Source: Pseudomonadota bacterium (GTDB lineage Bacteria; Pseudomonadota; Gammaproteobacteria; Steroidobacterales; Steroidobacteraceae). From it: 8,030 bases of DNA. The stretch spans positions 1 to 8,030 of the forward strand of contig QGVD01000108.1 in NCBI GenBank assembly GCA_003242685.1. The letters are read 5' to 3'. The notes below the pieces were generated by a model that saw nothing but the letters and a program-made list of their open reading frames with translations, had not been told where the DNA came from and ran no database searches. A program made the translations under genes and the position numbers. This document shows positions 7,038 to 8,030 of this stretch, piece by piece (the first letter of the stretch is position 1; every line of letters starts with the position of its first letter).

Positions 7038-7053
7038 TGGCACATGTTTTGCC
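7038..7053 (+). promoter_or_regulatory. Sigma-54 (RpoN) -24/-12 promoter of the PEP-CTERM gene
   Basis: TGGCACATGTTTTGCC matches the sigma-54 consensus TGGCACG-N4-TTGCW closely. It has a full TGGCAC (-24) element, TTGC (-12) element and the obligatory GG-N10-GC spacing (GG 7039-7040, GC 7051-7052). The predicted transcription start is near 7064, giving a leader of about 43 bases before the ATG at 7107. Such promoters need an ATP-dependent enhancer-binding activator; in some EPS/floc-forming bacteria PEP-CTERM genes are activated by RpoN with PrsK/PrsR. An overlapping CACATG/CATGTG inverted repeat (7041-7046, 7053-7058) may be incidental. Confidence 0.72.
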
Positions 7054-7090
7054 ATGTGGCGTTCGATTCCCACATCGCGTGCGGACTGTG

Positions 7091-7103
7091 TGTCGGAGCG
7101 ACA
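7091..7103 (+). promoter_or_regulatory. Ribosome binding site in a small hairpin before the PEP-CTERM gene
   Basis: GGAG at 7095-7098 lies eight bases before the ATG at 7107 and sets the start. It sits in a perfect five-pair hairpin, TGTCG (7091-7095), GAG loop, CGACA (7099-7103), so most of the Shine-Dalgarno is in the loop. The stem is short; whether it affects translation is unknown. Confidence 0.55.
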
Positions 7104-7106
7104 AGA

Positions 7107-7736
7107 ATGAAAATGAAGCTTCTGGCAATTGCAGCGGTCGGGCTGCTGGCGGGGCCGATGGTGGCGAATGCCGTGATCGTCGGCGATCGCGAATGGCGAC
7201 AGCTGACTGAAACGGTTGGGTTCACTTGGACGCAGGTCAGCACCGTCTGCGATCCGAGCACCGGCGTCTGCTCGGGAAGTCTCGGGGACGTCTCATTCGA
7301 CGGCTGGATCTGGGCGGACGCCACCGCGGTTCGCGAGTTGTTCGACGAGCTGATTCTGCCGGAGTCGACGCAGTTCGCCGATGTCTACCCGAGCCGTTTT
7401 GAGGAACCTTGGTCCGGCAACCTCATCCCCCCACTGATCTCGCCGGACATGTTCCTTCCAACATATCAAGGGAACTTTTTTCGCGCTGTTGCCGGATGGC
7501 TGCGGTCGCTCGCCGATCAGAGCGACTATGCCATGACAGCATCCCTGGAACATGGGTTGTACTCTTTACCCCACTTCGCCACAGTCGGCTCACAGGCCCA
7601 CGTGGATACTGTACGTGACTATTACGGCGTTTGGCTCTACCGCGATCTCGTGACTGTCCCCGAGCCCGGAACGCTGGCGCTGTTCGGTCTCGGGCTCGTG
7701 GGATTGGGTCTGGCGCGTCGCCGCCGCACTGCCTGA
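7107..7736 (+). CDS. PEP-CTERM sorting domain-containing exported protein
   Basis: A 209-residue secreted protein. Seen: a signal peptide MKMKLLAIAAVGLLAGPMVANA with likely cleavage after ANA (about residue 22), a mature region of about 160 residues, and a C-terminal sorting signal comprising VPEPGT (184-189), a hydrophobic segment rich in Leu and Gly (about 189-202) and a terminal RRRR cluster. In known PEP-CTERM systems an exosortase in the inner membrane cuts at this signal, and producers usually make exopolysaccharide. The mature part has a Cys pair (C48, C55, in VCDPSTGVCSGSLG) and a GWIWAD...AVRELFDELI stretch resembling a motif I recall from other PEP-CTERM proteins; its biochemical role is unknown. 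The start at 7107 has GGAG at correct spacing and places the signal peptide at the N-terminus; the frame is open to an ATG at 6939, which would bury it. A sigma-54 promoter precedes the gene and a strong terminator follows. No exosortase or EPS gene lies in the window. Confidence 0.92.
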   Translation: MKMKLLAIAAVGLLAGPMVANAVIVGDREWRQLTETVGFTWTQVSTVCDPSTGVCSGSLGDVSFDGWIWADATAVRELFDELILPESTQFADVYPSRFEEPWSGNLIPPLISPDMFLPTYQGNFFRAVAGWLRSLADQSDYAMTASLEHGLYSLPHFATVGSQAHVDTVRDYYGVWLYRDLVTVPEPGTLALFGLGLVGLGLARRRRTA

Positions 7737-7757
7737 TCCACTCGATCACGCACATGA

Positions 7758-7789
7758 GAACGCCGCCCGACCGGGCGGCGTTCTTTTTT
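7758..7789 (+). terminator. Strong rho-independent terminator of the PEP-CTERM gene
   Basis: GAACGCCGCCC (7758-7768) pairs perfectly with GGGCGGCGTTC (7773-7783) around a four-base loop GACC, followed by six T (7784-7789). It lies 21 bases past the stop codon and shows the gene is the last, and probably only, gene of its transcript. Read on the minus strand the stem is not followed by T, so it should not efficiently stop the tRNA transcript. Confidence 0.93.
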
Positions 7790-7907
7790 CGGCGAATCTC
7801 TGCGGTCACGGATTCCGCGAGTTCGACCTCTGCATCTTCATCGCCTGCAGCCCTCTCCCGTGGACACATGAGCGGATACAAGGCCTGCGGCAAGTCACTG
7901 GAGATGA

Positions 7908-7984
7908 TGGTCGGAGCGCCGAGATTTGAACTCGGGACCCCTTGCACCCCATGCAAGTGCGCTACCAGGCTGCGCCACGCTCCG
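7908..7984 (-). tRNA. tRNA-Pro (anticodon GGG), CCA encoded
   Basis: The minus strand folds into a full 77-base cloverleaf. Acceptor stem CGGAGCG/CGCTCCG; D stem GCGC/GCGC with loop AGCCTGGTA; anticodon stem CTTGC/GCAAG with loop ATGGGGT, anticodon GGG; variable GGGTC; T stem CCGAG/CTCGG with loop TTCAAAT; discriminator A at 7911; encoded CCA at 7910-7908. The C1-G72 pair is typical of bacterial tRNA-Pro. It decodes CCC and CCU. A genome-encoded CCA is the rule in Gammaproteobacteria and less regular in several other groups. Confidence 0.96.
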
Positions 7985-8000
7985 ACTTTTTCTGAATGGC

Positions 8001-8025
8001 CGTGCGAGTGGGGAAGGCTCGCACG
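8001..8025. repeat. Inverted repeat upstream of tRNA-Pro
   Basis: CGTGCGAG (8001-8008) pairs perfectly with CTCGCACG (8018-8025) around a nine-base loop. It lies 17 bases upstream of the tRNA 5' end on the minus strand. It could be the 3' hairpin of an upstream gene or a promoter-region palindrome. No T-tract follows on either strand within the window. Confidence 0.4.
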
Positions 8026-8030
8026 TGCGG

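Larger units (their letters stand above)
6509..7106. other. 598-base divergent regulatory region between receptor and PEP-CTERM genes
   Basis: No recognisable protein is encoded here on either strand. The part near the PEP-CTERM gene holds a sigma-54 promoter, an IHF-like site and two inverted repeats, listed separately. The part near the receptor (6541-6576) carries repeated ACAACT/TTGT motifs. Between them lie two small inverted repeats: CTGGA-AA-TCCAG at 6621-6632 and CAGCG-TTT-CGCTG at 6656-6668. Near the middle (about 6670-6810) I see nothing distinctive. Confidence 0.6.

Noticed and set aside
6939..7106. Longer start for the PEP-CTERM protein at 6939
   Set aside because: It would put 56 residues before a clear signal peptide, lacks a ribosome binding site, and lies upstream of the sigma-54 promoter.
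7423..7956. A 177-codon minus-strand frame starting inside the tRNA
   Set aside because: Its N-terminus (VPSSNLGAPTI) is the translated T-arm of the tRNA-Pro, and the rest is antisense to the PEP-CTERM gene.
7785..7984. Integrated element or integrase next to the tRNA-Pro 3' end
   Set aside because: No integrase, no repeat of the tRNA 3' end beside it, and the neighbouring gene has an ordinary promoter and terminator. The tRNA is intact with its CCA.

Overview
The window looks like chromosomal DNA from a GC-rich Gram-negative bacterium, most likely a pseudomonadote. A large TonB-dependent outer-membrane receptor and a PEP-CTERM/exosortase substrate both require an outer membrane. The tRNA-Pro gene encodes its own CCA tail, which fits Gammaproteobacteria best. 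The genus cannot be fixed from the sequence; a Steroidobacter-like or related soil/freshwater gammaproteobacterium is only a guess.

Layout. Positions 1-2694 (minus) hold most of a large cytoplasmic hybrid histidine kinase (PAS-GAF-HisKA-HATPase-REC-coiled coil-PAS) whose C-terminus runs off the window. A 445-base divergent gap with several hairpins follows, then a 118-residue four-helix membrane protein of the YvlD/phage-holin-4 family (3140-3496, plus). This gene converges on a TonB-dependent receptor (3635-6508, minus), with two back-to-back inverted repeats between them. The receptor diverges, across a 598-base gap, from a PEP-CTERM protein gene (7107-7736, plus) that ends in a strong rho-independent terminator. 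A tRNA-Pro(GGG) gene on the minus strand (7908-7984) closes the window.

How the parts relate. The genes do not form one operon: every adjacent protein pair is divergent or convergent, so each is probably its own transcription unit. The most informative regulatory signal lies before the PEP-CTERM gene. It has a near-consensus sigma-54 (-24/-12) promoter, an IHF-like site centred about 53 bases upstream of the predicted start point, and two GACA/TGTC inverted repeats about 111 and 199 bases upstream that could bind an enhancer-binding activator. Sigma-54 control of PEP-CTERM genes by the PrsK/PrsR pair is known in some floc- and EPS-forming bacteria, so this fits a known theme. The kinase in this window is not PrsK-like, and I see no direct link between it and this promoter.

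I found no CRISPR array, transposase, integrase or obviously novel multi-gene system. The two very long open frames opposite the kinase and the receptor are high-GC antisense shadows.
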